A stretch of DNA of 64,000 bases from Neospora caninum Liverpool (lineage: Eukaryota; Apicomplexa; Conoidasida; Eucoccidiorida; Sarcocystidae). Of the stretch, positions 1 through 11,259 are shown piece after piece. The notes beneath the pieces are model-generated. The model did not search any database and was not told where the DNA came from. It worked only from the letters and a program-made list of their open reading frames with translations. The stretch is taken from the NCBI RefSeq assembly GCF_000208865.1, contig NC_018395.1:2139920-2203919 (forward strand). Reading direction: 5' to 3'. Both the position numbers and the translations under genes were made by a program. Each line of letters starts with the position of its first letter. Position 1 is the first letter of the stretch.

Positions 1-2042
1 CACGGGCAAGTCTGAAGCTACTCAGGTCATCGGCAGGAACAGAGCAGACGCAGCAGTGCACTTCTTGACCCCCGTGAACGTAAGGGAGGAAAGTAGTTTG
101 TTTTCCCCTTCACCTCGTTGCGGGTTTGTCGAGGCATCGCCAGCCTTTTGGCGCTGGCCTCCGCGGCAAAGGTCCCGTTTTAGCGGGACTTGTGACAGGG
201 TGTGGGCGTTAGATAAGTCTCAGTTGCGCGGCTGCCTCATCACTGAACTGCAGCTTTCTTCGAGAGCGCAAGAAGACAAAGTATTTACCCATTGCATATT
301 TCTTGGCTGACGGGGCGATCGACGCAAGTTTTGTAATGTGTGGTGCGATAGCAGAAAAGCACATACATTTCTCGGGGGGAACGGCAGGAGTTTGACACAT
401 ACAGGTGGCTTTCAACACATGGGTGACGATGGCGGAGGTGCGTTTACACGCGGAAGTGTTTTAACGGAGGATGCCCAAGTGCAACACAACCGTGACAGGG
501 ACGCAGTCCAGCGCCCTCCGCGCTTAGACGGCTTCTCGCTGGGTACTTCCCCAGCTATTCTACGCATAATCTGCTGCCGTGCCCAACACTACTTAGCTTG
601 CGGCGTTCACTCCCCAAACATATGCGCGTACGCATATACATATATATTTCATTCAATATGCTCTATGTTTGCTCGTTCTGTGCACCCTTCAACTACCCAT
701 TTATGTAGGAGGAACTGCAGAAACTTGTGATCAGGGGTAACGTCCACAGTTACCCTATCCTGGGTCATTCGAGGCTGACAGCAGCTAAGACGCATTAACT
801 CCTGATAGAGCTCGGTAGCCGCCGAGCATCCCTCGTCTATCGATCCGTGCACGACCAAAATTTAGTACGTCATCACGGAAGCGCATCGTGCAGAGCATTC
901 CCAGTTAGCACCCGCCCGCCCGAGGCAAAGTACACGCCAAAGTACTACAAACCGTTTTGCTACGACGGGCAGTTTCTCTCCCCTCACTACGGTACTGGGC
1001 CAGCAGACCAAGCAGGCCGACTGCAGTCTCAACACACTCCACACGGCCCGCAAGTCCGAACGGTTGAATTCACTCTATACACTGGCATTCTCAATTTCGG
1101 TCAATGATCAGCAGCCGCGACGCACCGACGCATCACCGGCCTAGTTGGAAATCCGTCAAACAGTGTGCTCTCCGGCGCTGGCAGTTCCCAAACCTACCCC
1201 GTTGGTCATATCCACGAACACTGCGGTCATCCACAGCACAGACATGTGTTGCGTGCTTTTGTCAGTTTTATGAAGAACAGAATTTAACAGCATCCGCGAA
1301 ACACAAGAAGATGAAAAGTTTTTTCACCACTAAGATATGACGTCCGAGAGGACATGAGCTGACAACGCTCGTGCGAGGAAAAGCAGCAAAAACGGATCGG
1401 GCAGTATTTGCGTTTTCGTCGTGTTTTTTGTCAGAGGCGGCGACGAGGATGGGACTCTGATAAATAACATTCACTCCCGCAACACGCAGCCTCTTAGGAG
1501 GTGAACAAGCAGGAGTCTTCAGAGGTAACCATCTTCATATCTCCATCGGCGCACGAGTTCGCTGTACCTGAAGCCGAGATCCACCATAGAGAAACAATCG
1601 CGGCGACGCGTCACAGAGTGTTGGGTGAGGTCTAAACCCGCCCCCCCCCCCTCACAATTACACTCTTACTCGCTTGAGGGCGAGAGTCCGTGAATGCTCG
1701 ACAGGCGAGCTTTTTGAGCTTTTGCTAATGCGGCACGCTGCCTCCTGCAAGAGGCGGCCTTTCTGGCCCAGTGCTCGGCGACTGACAACCGTCTGTTACC
1801 ACGCTGTTGCTCGAGGGCGCCTGGGCCCCTTTAAATGAGTTGACAAAAGAGCAGCATTCCTCTCTCTGCTACGGCCATTGCGATCGCCATGCGGTTTCAA
1901 GACAATTCAAGTCGGCTGGTGCGGGTTTCATCTTGCTGAGCTGTGAGGGACTACCGCATGCGTGATCGAGTGTACATTTGCATATGGAACACATCGGCAA
2001 CGTACTGTGCAGAATTTTTACCGCCGAAGGCAACGGCGTGCA
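1..2042. other. Left-edge stretch without a recognisable gene
   Basis: All reading frames here are short and none shows a domain, a convincing splice structure or coding-like composition. There is a short poly-C run near 1640. The right end is the probable 3' flank of the minus-strand gene that ends at 2043. An exon of a gene lying mostly outside the window cannot be excluded. Confidence 0.5.
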
Positions 2043-2102
2043 TTAGCATACGAAACGCATCCGCAACGTACTGTTCAGCGTATTTAACCCCCGAAGGCAA
2101 CG
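1970..2102. repeat. Imperfect two-copy tandem duplication, unit about 67 bp
   Basis: Positions 2036-2102 and 1970-2035 are head-to-tail copies of one another with scattered single-base differences. Both contain CGTTGCCTTCGG and CAGTACGTTGC when read on the minus strand. The left-hand copy (2036-2102) encodes the C-terminal residues and stop codon of the minus-strand gene at 2043; the second copy lies just 3' of that stop. Confidence 0.85.
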
Positions 2103-3396
2103 TTTTTCTACCCCCGTAACGAAGGCATACCTGCAAGGTCTCGCGGGCACGTCCAGCTTCAACCGACACTGGTTCTCCACCAAGCACAGCCACAACAGCA
2201 AGTCCCGTCGGCTTTCTACCCTGCCGAAAAAAAGGAGAAACCGAGGAAGACAAGAGCACACGTTGTGTTGTGCGCTGCCAGGCTTTCCGGGTCGACGCGT
2301 TGACCGCCCACGGGTCGACACAGTGGCAAGCTCCGGGCGGAATGACACACGTGCCTCGTAGATGAACGGGTGAAAACAATTTCTGTGGCGAGACTCCAGT
2401 GTACGCAGACTGAGGCAGCCTCCTGTGCCTTGGTGGCAGGAGCTCCAAAGTGTGACCGAAGGGTATTTGCTCTCTTGTCAGGGTTTACCGCTCAATCCTC
2501 GCGTAGAGCTGACCTACGTGGCTTACCTCGGGGCAAACGTCTTGACAGCCTCGCTGTAACACCTTGCAGCGGGGCCGAACGTGCACTGATCTGGGAATTC
2601 TTCGAAAAACACACGCAGATGTCGCTGCTCTTCCGCGTTTGGACGCGGCGACGCATACGCTGCGTACGTCCACAACTGCAAAGAACAGAAAATAGATCAG
2701 CGAATGTCGATTCACAGACCTCGTATAGTGTCAGCGTCCGTAAACGATCGCCCAGATGATGAACACTTCCATTCGTCATGAGAAAAAGGTTGCTTCCTCG
2801 CAAGGAACGCCCCCCGAAAACTGCTCCTATGTTAGTATTTACTCTACCTATTCTTACCGGTACGCCTCACACCTGCACAGCCATCAACGAGGAAAGGACA
2901 GCCCCGGGTTCGAACTCACCAACAGCCACTGGGCATTGCACGGATCTTGTGGATCGTTTGTCTCCGCGCAGAAATGAATGGGGGGATGCATCGGCGGCAG
3001 CGTCTGTGTAGCTTTCTCCCGCACTGCACAGGTCTCCGCAGATGGGTCTAGAATCTGAGTCCCCTGTGGCGGTGCTCCTGATGGAGCTGTACTGACGCCT
3101 TGCGCTTGGGCGTCGCCTCCAGATGGAGAGAGAGTCTCCCTGGATGCGGAACTCGCCGAATTTACTGCGCCGACGCCCTCGTTCTCCACACCGACACGAG
3201 GCACGGCTATGGGGTCTAGCGATGATGCGTTGGAACCATTATTTCCGCCACCGGCGGCAGGAGAGACTAACGAAGATGCATGAATTCTGCCCGGACGACG
3301 GTCTGCGTTGTCGTCGACAGAAATCTCTCTGTTCGTCGACACGGCTGATGAAACATGTTCGTTGCGGAGCGCGTACGCCCCCGCGGAGTTCCCCAT
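2043..3396 (-). CDS. Degenerate Erv/ALR-fold (sulfhydryl-oxidase-like) protein, 3 exons, 267 aa
   Basis: Proposed exons are 3396-2920, 2675-2527 and 2220-2043. Donors are TTG|GTGAGT and GAG|GTAAGC, acceptors follow pyrimidine tracts, and all phases agree. Residues 1-105 are Ser/Ala/Gly/Asn-rich low complexity after an MGNSAG start, a possible N-myristoylation signal. Residues 156-238 follow the Erv/ALR pattern: WLLLWTYAAY, then P.P..EEQ, R.FFEEFP, then SRRDLLLWLC, EN, KL..P and C238. Family members use FAD and a CxxC to oxidise thiols, mostly in the mitochondrial intermembrane space. Here the CxxC is absent (C190 and C198 are eight apart), the usual His of the HT pair is Trp161, and HNxVN has become ENQCR. 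It may therefore be catalytically dead or structural. Seen: exons and motifs. Known: family chemistry. Inferred: identity. The last exon could instead splice at 2135 into an unseen exon. Confidence 0.55.
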
Positions 3397-4393
3397 ATTT
3401 CTGGTCTGGAGAACCAGCGTAGCGGAGATCGCCAGTGAAGTGCAACCCGGCCGTTGTGCGGAAGAAAGATCAGGCCCCGTAGCAACGTTTTAAAGCTGTC
3501 GAATGTGCAGTTACGGAGTCTGATCTTTCCGTCGCCAGTTCTCGTCGCCCACGCTCCGCAAGTCTCCAGATTTCCGCGAGAAGCCGGCGGAATCTAGAGC
3601 GTGAATGCTGCTCAGGAAACGAGGCGGCCACCGGTGTGGCGGAAAACGGCGCGGCGCACAGACACTGGACGGAAACTTGCTCAGCCTCCAGCCGCCACAG
3701 CTGCCTAACCCCACAGGTTTCGCTGAGGGCTACCCCAACACCTAGAAATGATCAACGCACATGCGCCCAGGCGGTTGGTCGGCCGGCTAATGGTGATTGG
3801 CACGGACCGCCTCTTGGTTTTTGCGAGACGCGATTTATGGGCGACGACGGCGCGGCCAAGGACACAGCCGTTCTCTCTGCCGCCTTGATGCAAGTCTGAG
3901 ATCTAGTCGCTGTTGAGCGAGAGAAACCTGCACGTTTTCGGAAAGAGAAGCGCGACAGGTTCTCTCAGTTTTTCACGGCCGAAAAGGGATCTCTGTATGG
4001 CGATGAGTCGTCTTGCGCCGGCGGGCATCTCGCCCGTCCATTGGCGAGAAGTTGCCCTAAATCCCAGCCTGAAAACTATGACAATGCGAGGGGAAGGAGA
4101 AAAACAAACCACATCACGAAAGGCCCATCCCGTCGCTTGTTGCCGCATGCAGTATATTGACTCGACCTCTTTACGTTTTTCTTGCGCACAGGCGGCAACG
4201 CTGCCCGCCAAACACACCACCGGAGTCGCAGTGTTTTCCTTGATTTTCTGGGTTTTCAACTACCGCCACACCACACAACTGGGACGTGGAGAGAGAGAGA
4301 AAAGAAAGACTCTTTCATCCTTGGGTCTCTCCAGGGATCTCAGCTGAGAATAGGTGAGACGTGTCGACTCTTCAGGCCCTGTTGTGATGGCCA

Positions 4394-4400
4394 TGCATGC
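4394..4400. promoter_or_regulatory. TGCATGC motif upstream of TIM9
   Basis: The palindromic core TGCATGC is a known over-represented upstream element in Toxoplasma and other apicomplexan promoters, recognised by ApiAP2-type factors. It lies about 610 bases before the TIM9 start codon. Function here is inferred from position only. Confidence 0.3.
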
Positions 4401-4454
4401 TGTTGTCCAAAAAGATTCGCGGAGTGACGGGGAGATCTGCATGAATGCCTCGAG

Positions 4455-4462
4455 TGCATGCA
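4455..4462. promoter_or_regulatory. TGCATGCA motif upstream of TIM9
   Basis: This is a second copy of the same palindromic core, 60 bases from the first and about 550 bases before the TIM9 start. Two copies so close together make a regulatory role more likely than a lone copy would, though the motif is also common elsewhere in the window. Confidence 0.3.
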
Positions 4463-5010
4463 CGCGTGTTATACCGGCGTAAGCCACAGAGTGAGAGCGC
4501 ATGACTCGGGGCCTAAATCTGGGAGACAGGAGCGCGTTCTTTCCGTTTTGTTGATTTATGCCATTTTTAACGATGTCACTGGGGTGTTCGCAGGCACAAG
4601 AGTTTTTTTGTGGGAGCTGTGAAGCAGTTCCCGTGTGGTAGCTGCTCATTGTTCCCACGGATGTGTCGCTTGGTCTTTTTCTGGTTCGTTACAGGAGTAC
4701 CGTTGTCTCTCGTGTCTCGTGATCGCTCCACGACAAGCGTCACTTGGAGCGCTTCGTTGACTGCAAATCGCTTCTGTCTGCTTTCTTGAACTGCGTCCTA
4801 GATCTGCGGAAGACGCCCGAATCTACCACGGCACGTGCAACAGTCTCATGCGATACGTCGTCGGGCCGTCGTAGCTGTTCAGAATTGGTTTCCACAGTTT
4901 GTTTTCGGCCACCCCTTTTCTCTCCTGGCGACCGTCGTCAGTTGAAATCTGCATCCAGCTTGTCTCAAACGTGCGGAGAAACACGAAGGCGCTCAACACC
5001 GGCATCGATA

Positions 5011-5283
5011 ATGAGCGGTGGACAGAATCTGCAGCACTTGTCGCCTGCAGAGCAGGCGGCAGTGATGAAAGAGTTGAACCATTTACACATAAAGGATACC
5101 ATGGATACATACAACTCGGTGGTGGAGCGTTGTTTCAACGAGTGCATTACTCAGTTCCGAGCAAAGGACCTTGATGATACTGAGCAACAATGTGTGCGGC
5201 GTTGTGTGCGGAAGTTCATGCTGTTCTCGCAGCGGGTCGGGCTTCGCTTCGCGGAGAAAAATATGGACGCTGGAAGTAAATGA
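5011..5283 (+). CDS. TIM9: Small TIM chaperone Tim9, 90 aa, single exon
   Basis: Tim9 works with Tim10 as a hexameric chaperone in the mitochondrial intermembrane space, escorting hydrophobic precursors to the TIM22 and SAM complexes. The protein has the twin CX3C signature: C41-F-N-E-C45 and C61-V-R-R-C65, separated by 15 residues, with the Tim9-like stretch YNSVVERCFNEC and the helix end SQRVGLRFAEKN. Length matches the family (80-100 aa). The frame is open back to 4744, but I start at the ATG at 5011 because everything conserved lies after it and the upstream 89 residues look like leader. There is no intron. The two cysteine pairs form disulfides in known Tim9 proteins, which needs an Erv1-type oxidation pathway; the gene transcribed in the opposite direction to the left has an Erv-like fold. 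Confidence 0.93.
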   Translation: MSGGQNLQHLSPAEQAAVMKELNHLHIKDTMDTYNSVVERCFNECITQFRAKDLDDTEQQCVRRCVRKFMLFSQRVGLRFAEKNMDAGSK

Positions 5284-6086
5284 GGGAATCCTGCTGGTCT
5301 GTTGCACGTGCTACCTCTGCAACTTTTTGTTACGTCTTTGGTGAAACTCAGTGGCCCTTAGCAGGTGGTTGGTCGTGATCGACTTGCGCTTGAACCAACT
5401 TCTCTACAGCAGTTCTCAGCTGTCTGTTCCGCGTGTTCGGTATCTAAGTCGCCCCGGTGCAGTAGTAGGTATGAACTTCCGAGTATCTTGAAAACGCTTG
5501 TAGACGCATGCAGCAGAAAACCATGCATGCCATCTAGGGAAGCGTGTGAAGCAGATTGGTGGATGCCCTCAGCTTCGTTGCAGGTACTAGCACAGGTGTG
5601 CGGACCCCGACTGGAGCTGATTCATTTCGACGAACCAGTTTGTTGGCAACAAGTTCTGAACGCCGCCCCTCAATAAATCAAACAGGAACCCATCTATCTC
5701 ACGGTGGCCGCCTCAGAGAGCCTCGTTCTGGTGCATCCTAGATGTTCAACCTGAGGGTTCCCTATCCAAGAGGTGAACAAGCGGAATGTTACCTAGATGC
5801 ACTGAAAGTGTTTCGCCACCATTTTGTCGGAACTCAAATCGGCACTTTCCTGGGCCAAAACAGTACATCGAGCTGTCGAGGAAACCAGTATGCTGCGGGG
5901 TAGTTCGACCGCCACAACTCAGAGGAGATAATGTTCAGCAGAGTAGTTTAACAGGCTCTTTATGCCCTAACGCTTCGTTTGTTTCCTTGGTCTCTGACAT
6001 TCCAGCTTCGAGAAGCGTTGTCTTGACGCTGTCCTTCGCAAAAAACCCAACGGCTTCCTGAAGGGAATGCCACCAGAACTCCAATC

Positions 6087-6186
6087 NNNNNNNNNNNNNN
6101 NNNNNNNNNNNNNNNNNNNNNNNNNNNNNNNNNNNNNNNNNNNNNNNNNNNNNNNNNNNNNNNNNNNNNNNNNNNNNNNNNNNNNN
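6087..6186. other. Run of 100 N: assembly gap
   Basis: Exactly 100 undetermined bases, a conventional placeholder for a gap of unknown size. It abuts a long poly-C tract, which is the likely cause of the assembly break. Confidence 0.98.
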
Positions 6187-6190
6187 CCCC

Positions 6191-6222
<32 letters not shown>
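6187..6222. repeat. Poly-C tract next to the gap
   Basis: About 36 bases that are all C except for a single T. The true length is unknown because the tract runs into the gap. Confidence 0.95.
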
Positions 6223-6660
6223 AGCACTCGATACGCCACTGTCACGGCAACCCTAGCCAGCTTTTTCCCGTTATATACATGACACTAACTGCGTGTCGCC
6301 ACTCGAGCAGAGAAACATCCTCGCCTTTTAGCTTGGCTACAACTAAGGAAGCGCGGGGTTCAAACCGCTACGGCCTTAAAAAGAGCCGGACCACGAGCGA
6401 GAAACTGTGAACTTGTCATCCGGCGTCCAAAACGTCCGAATGAATTCCCTGCCCACTTCACATCGATGTTTCCTTGGTCAATTCAGTGTTCTGAATCATC
6501 TACAAAGACATCATCGAAAGACCACGGGAATGGCAGGACATGCCTAAGACACTTCCTTGCCTGGTGGGATACGACAGTTTCCACGAGAGCAGAAACACGG
6601 CAGCCCCCGAGTGTCCGCAACACACCACCAGACGAACGACGTCAAACACCGAACTACTTT

Positions 6661-9600
6661 TTAGGCATCATCCTCGCCTTGTAGAAGCTTGATGAAGTAC
6701 AGCGGCGCGAACTTGTAGCCGTCTCCTTTGAAAAACTTGTTTTGGAACTCCACCCACTGGAGCCTCAAGGCATGTAGAGACACTTCGAGAAAATCCATAC
6801 ACAGGATAACAGCGAAAGTGATGCAGGCGTAAGCCGCGAAAATAAAAAACAGTGCCACTGCGACAAGTGATACATTGTCTGTGAGTTCGATTGCTCGCAC
6901 CACCGTCTGCGTGTAGAACACGAGAGCAAGCTGCTGGTGGGCAAGGGATAACGCCCACAGTCGAAGATATGATGCAGTGTTTGAGATCGTGCCCAGAATA
7001 AACTCGATCGTCTCGATCATCTGGTGGATGAAAATATCTCCCGGACCTTCATGTTCTTCAATGGTTTCCTTGTTGCTACCAAGTTCGTTGCCTTCTTTCT
7101 CGTCTGCCGTACCCTGCTTTCTCAAGCCTGCCTCCACTTCCTGAATCTCGTTGCCGCCCTCTCCCAAGACTCCCACCATGCCTGCACCATTCGCACCTGT
7201 ATTGGGGGCGTGCTCCAGTTCAATAGTCGAACTGTTTGTTTTTCCCGAGCTTAGCCGCTCCTTTTCCGTCCCATGCGGGAGGCTTTTCTTCAAACGCGAG
7301 CAAAGAATCAGCGGCTTCGGAATCAACATGAGCGGAATGGAAAGGACCATGAGGAAAAACAGGACACGTTCCACGGTCTGCTGATTCGAGAACAGCTCGT
7401 CTTCGGGCTTAACGTCGGAGAGCATGCACATGTCGATGATCGTGTTGATCAGGTTCGGCTTGTTCCTGTCAGCTGGCGTGGCCCACTTATACAGAATCAG
7501 AAAGTCCATGTATCCAACCAGCGCACAAATGAAAAAGACTTGAGGAATAAACTCAAACACAAAGTCCAGGGGTTCCTCGAAGAAAATTGCGTTTGACCCC
7601 TTCAGCAAGACTCCGGCAAACATCTGGACGAAACCCACAATGACCGAAAACTTCATCTTGAAGGAGTTGGTGAACAACAATTCGTTCGTCGCTCCTTTCC
7701 ATGCCGGGTCGAAGCCGAACGGGTACGGGAACTCGCCGTCCTGTCATATAGCACCACAACGCAAGAAGCACCAAACACATTCATGGTTGGCAACAGGACA
7801 GTACTTTTGCACGGTGAGGTAAACGACCGGGAAAAAACATCGGCGCGCACTGTGACCACAAAGCTTCAACGCAAACCACCGCACTGGAAACACGTACAGG
7901 CCACTGCCAAGCTACGGACGCAAAACATCCCCTACACACACGCACCGGATACCGAACACCTGCTTGTCACCACAGCGGTGAGAACAAGAAAAAAGGCTTC
8001 GCCGATTTCTGGACCGGCGCAATGGTTCTCGAGATGCTTGAGCGGAAAACGCACGACCACAGCGGCCTCCCACACAAAGAGGTCTGAATGGTTCCACATC
8101 AATACCTGCAGGGACTCACTCTCAAAAGACCCACGGAAGACGGAGAAACTCGCAGTTGCCACCAACGGCGACACTTACCTTTTTACGCATTGTGATGCTG
8201 CTCGTTCCTAGTTCACCGCCTTTGAGTGTCCACCGGGAACCGAAGATGTCCAAACCAAGGGAAAACCAGTCGTTGTACATGAAGCCGCCAAAGAAGGCGA
8301 AAAAACCCATGAGAAATACCATATAGCGGTACTTGACCGCACTGTGGAAAGCTGAAGAACGGTCTTGCTTCAGAGCCTTTGCCCGACATACTAGCCACAA
8401 ACCCATCAGCATGACGCATAGACCATGGCCGATGTCTCCATACATGACGCCAAACAGAAAGGGGAAAGTAATCGTGGTAAGGACGGCGGGATTTGCTTCT
8501 TGGTACCGCGGAATGCCGTAGGTATCGACCTGCAAGAGATAACCACAAAAGCCACTGTGTCTCGACTCTTTCACGTCCAGCGACACCGTGGCATTCCACA
8601 ACAAAGCGAGGCTCGACAACAAAGCCGCGCTGCTGGAATGTCGACGAAACGAACCTCCACATCCCCGCTCACTGGCCACCAAAGTTACCACCTGGCCCCT
8701 GCCGATATTCGTGTACAGCGGCGCTAAACGAACGTACAAAAAAAGAGGTTGCCCTACCGCGACTCATCTAGCAGTGGCAGATTCCGGCAAAACACACACT
8801 CGCTTCGGTGAGAAACATCATCTCTAACGGACTTACCATGACCTGTGAAGGCTCTGTGAACTCGGTGGTTTTGAAGTACGTGGGCGGCATGGCTGCTGGC
8901 CGTCCTTTTTCAACCAGCAGAAAGGCAGACGCCTAGAGGCACAAGAAAACAAAACCCGAGAAAACTACCGAGCGTCCTACACCTGACAACTCCCTCCACG
9001 ACGCGAATGCCTATTAGTGCGTCACTTCGTGCCGTAACGACTGCTTTATAAAAAAACGCGGATGAACGCGCTGTTGCCTCAGCTGAAGATACACCACTAC
9101 GAGAAGCGCTGTTCCGGAATGCATGTGAAGTAGCCCGCTGTGGCTTCGACGTTTTATGCGCTCAAAGGCAGCTTAAAACCGCGGCTCACGATTCTGCACA
9201 CATGTACCCCTGCAGCCCGCTCCACATTCAGACTGTCAAACTTCTGCGTACGCCGTGCCTGATTTGTGCCACTGCTTTCACCCAAGAGAGGCAACTGACC
9301 TGCTCGTCCCCGCTAGGATCCGCGCTAACTTCCTTTAGGATGGACCGAACTTCTTCTTCCTTGTCCCGGGGGATCCAGCAATCGCATCGGAGCGTCATGT
9401 CTCTACCTGAGGTTAGCCCGCACAAACAATCGCAGAAAGCATGTCGCCAGTGACAAAATAATCCACCAAAAGAACGGACTGCATACGGATTGCAGTGTCT
9501 AGCCTGCTGTGGATAAAGATCGTCTTCTTCTTTTACATCTCTTGCCGCACTGCCCGTACGTAGGTGTTCCCCGCCGCCTCGCTCGGAAGAGCCCTAAGCC

Positions 9601-9677
9601 CTCCCAATTTGCGTATGTGCGAGAAGAAACAGGGACCAAAGACTTCACTTCGAAACAACTCATCGAGCCTCGACGGC

Positions 9678-9708
<31 letters not shown>

Positions 9709-11259
9709 GACCCCCTTCTCGACCCCTGCCGCTTCAGGACACCAGCTCACCTTGAAATTGGTTCAGAGTGGCGTACACCGCTTTCTCCTTCTGGCAGAAC
9801 ATTTTCCACTCTTCCAACAGCGAGGAGCCGCCAGGCCTCGTGACCTCGAGAAGCAAACTGATTTCACCAAGGAAATACTTCTCGTAGGCAGCGAGAGCAC
9901 GTTCCTTATCTTCCAGCAGACTCTCCAACGCTGCAAAGCACCCCCAAATACGTCACACTAAAACCAATTCCTATGGACTGAACGCACCTTCGATGTGGCA
10001 CTCTCCTGCCTCTACAGGGTTCGGACAAACCGTCAAAACACTTTGGACTGCATAGAGCCTTGCCATAAGGAAGAATTTCCACGCCCGTCACTCTATCGCC
10101 GTTACAGACGGAACGCGACTGCCCGCCGGCCAAGCGCCCTGTCGAACCGCCCCTCTCACCGCAACCCACCAAATGACCGTTGAAAACGTCGCCACTGCCT
10201 ACACAGTTTGCTGCACTAGCGGTGGAAATCGTCTGTTAGTGGGCCGATCACGAGACGTTTTCGAAGCGTCGGGGACTGCTGCGAGGAGTAGTACCTTCCA
10301 CGACGCCCGCGAAGTTCCCGTTCCTCGTTCACGTATCTCTTACCCGCAAGACGCGTGGCAGCCTCCTCGGCACTGTGCGGCCACTCATAAGGCTTGGCAT
10401 CAAACGCCGCGCACACCTTGACGATTTTTTCGTGGAGAAGGGAGTGGACGGCTCCTTGGTAGTAGATAACAAACACACCCTTTTCAACCTCGTTTCCTGT
10501 CTGACTGTCGACAAGTTTCTCGGCGGTAGATTGGAAGAAACAGAATGCGTTTCCTCTGGTCGTCCGAAACAGCATGCGTTGGAATCTGCCAATGGCTGAC
10601 GTCGCAACCATACCAGCGACTGTCGAGACACTTGAACCCGAGGTACCTCCTTCGGCCTTAGTCAACCCCCCTTCGGGATCATCCGCGGTCGGTGTCACGT
10701 CTTTATTGTCTTCCTGCTTTAGCAAAGCCTTCGCAACCTCCTCTTCGGAGTTACCCGCGGCTGTGCCGTCCGCGGCGCTATTTTGCGCACCTGCGCTAAA
10801 ACCGTCTTTCACACTCGACCCTTGCAACTGCTGAACTGCTGTCTTCATCACGCACTTCTCCTCAAGAGCCGCGTTCTTCTGTTGAATGAGATCCGCATTG
10901 TTGCTTTTGAACCGCACGAACTGCGCATGCAGGCGATTCAGCGCCTCTTCCACCTTGTCCAACTGATAGCTCTTATCGTTGTCGAGGAAGTTCTGCGCGC
11001 CTTCCGGGCCAATGATAATCTTCGCGCCTGCATCTTGCAAGCGGTTCACCTCATCTTCCAGAAACCGAATTATCCGCTCCATCTCGTCAATGCGCTGGAT
11101 ATACGTGTTGAATTGGCGCGTCAGAGAGTGAGCGTTCATATCTACGAAATGGACAATGCCGTGTCTCCCCAGAGCATCAAGGCAACCGCGAGCCAGGGGC
11201 AATGCCGAGGGCAACACAAGGGTGCCTCTGAGCATCGGCTCGCTCCGTAGCGTCGTCAT
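6661..11259 (-). CDS. VHA-a: V-type proton ATPase V0 subunit a, 6 exons, 909 aa
   Basis: Subunit a forms the proton half-channels of the V0 rotor-stator and tethers V1. In coccidia the V-ATPase acidifies the plant-like vacuole and other compartments and also acts at the plasma membrane. Exons, all phase-consistent: 11259-10344, 9930-9751, 9406-9300, 8932-8837, 8529-8179, 7740-6661. The start at 11259 opens with LRSEPM, the conserved N-terminal signature, followed by RIDEMERIIRFLEDEV and a coiled-coil cytosolic domain. Residues about 175-225 are an acidic low-complexity insertion. The membrane half begins with ITFPFLFGVMYGDIGHG. SYLRLWALSLAH near the end carries the essential channel arginine (Arg810). 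Downstream of the last intron are several hydrophobic segments, ending in GEDDA and TAA. A cytosolic loop between two membrane spans (about residues 705-785) is rich in Gly, Glu and Asn, longer than in yeast. The 909 aa total is within the family range. Confidence 0.95.
9682..9708. repeat. (AT)n microsatellite in V-ATPase intron 2
   Basis: About 13 uninterrupted AT units inside the intron between the exons at 9930-9751 and 9406-9300. Confidence 0.95.

Larger units (their letters stand above)
3397..5010. other. Intergenic region between two divergently transcribed genes
   Basis: It separates the start of the minus-strand Erv-like gene (3396) from the TIM9 start (5011) and should hold both promoters. 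Only short ORFs occur. A TTTT-rich part at about 4545-4700 and two TGCATGC motifs (4394 and 4455) lie on the TIM9 side. In the TIM9 frame an open stretch runs from 4744 to the ATG, but it has no resemblance to Tim9 and is read as 5' leader. Confidence 0.6.
5284..6660. other. Convergent 3' region of TIM9 and V-ATPase subunit a, with assembly gap
   Basis: The plus-strand TIM9 gene and the minus-strand V-ATPase gene both end into this stretch. It should contain both 3' UTRs. GCATGC occurs near 5523. No coding feature is supported. Part of the sequence is missing (gap at 6087-6186). Confidence 0.6.

Noticed and set aside
2900..2925. GGGTTCGAACTC resembling a tRNA T-loop
   Set aside because: No matching acceptor, D-arm or anticodon stem around it; it lies at an exon-intron boundary. 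Similar words at 36792 and 54016 were rejected for the same reason.
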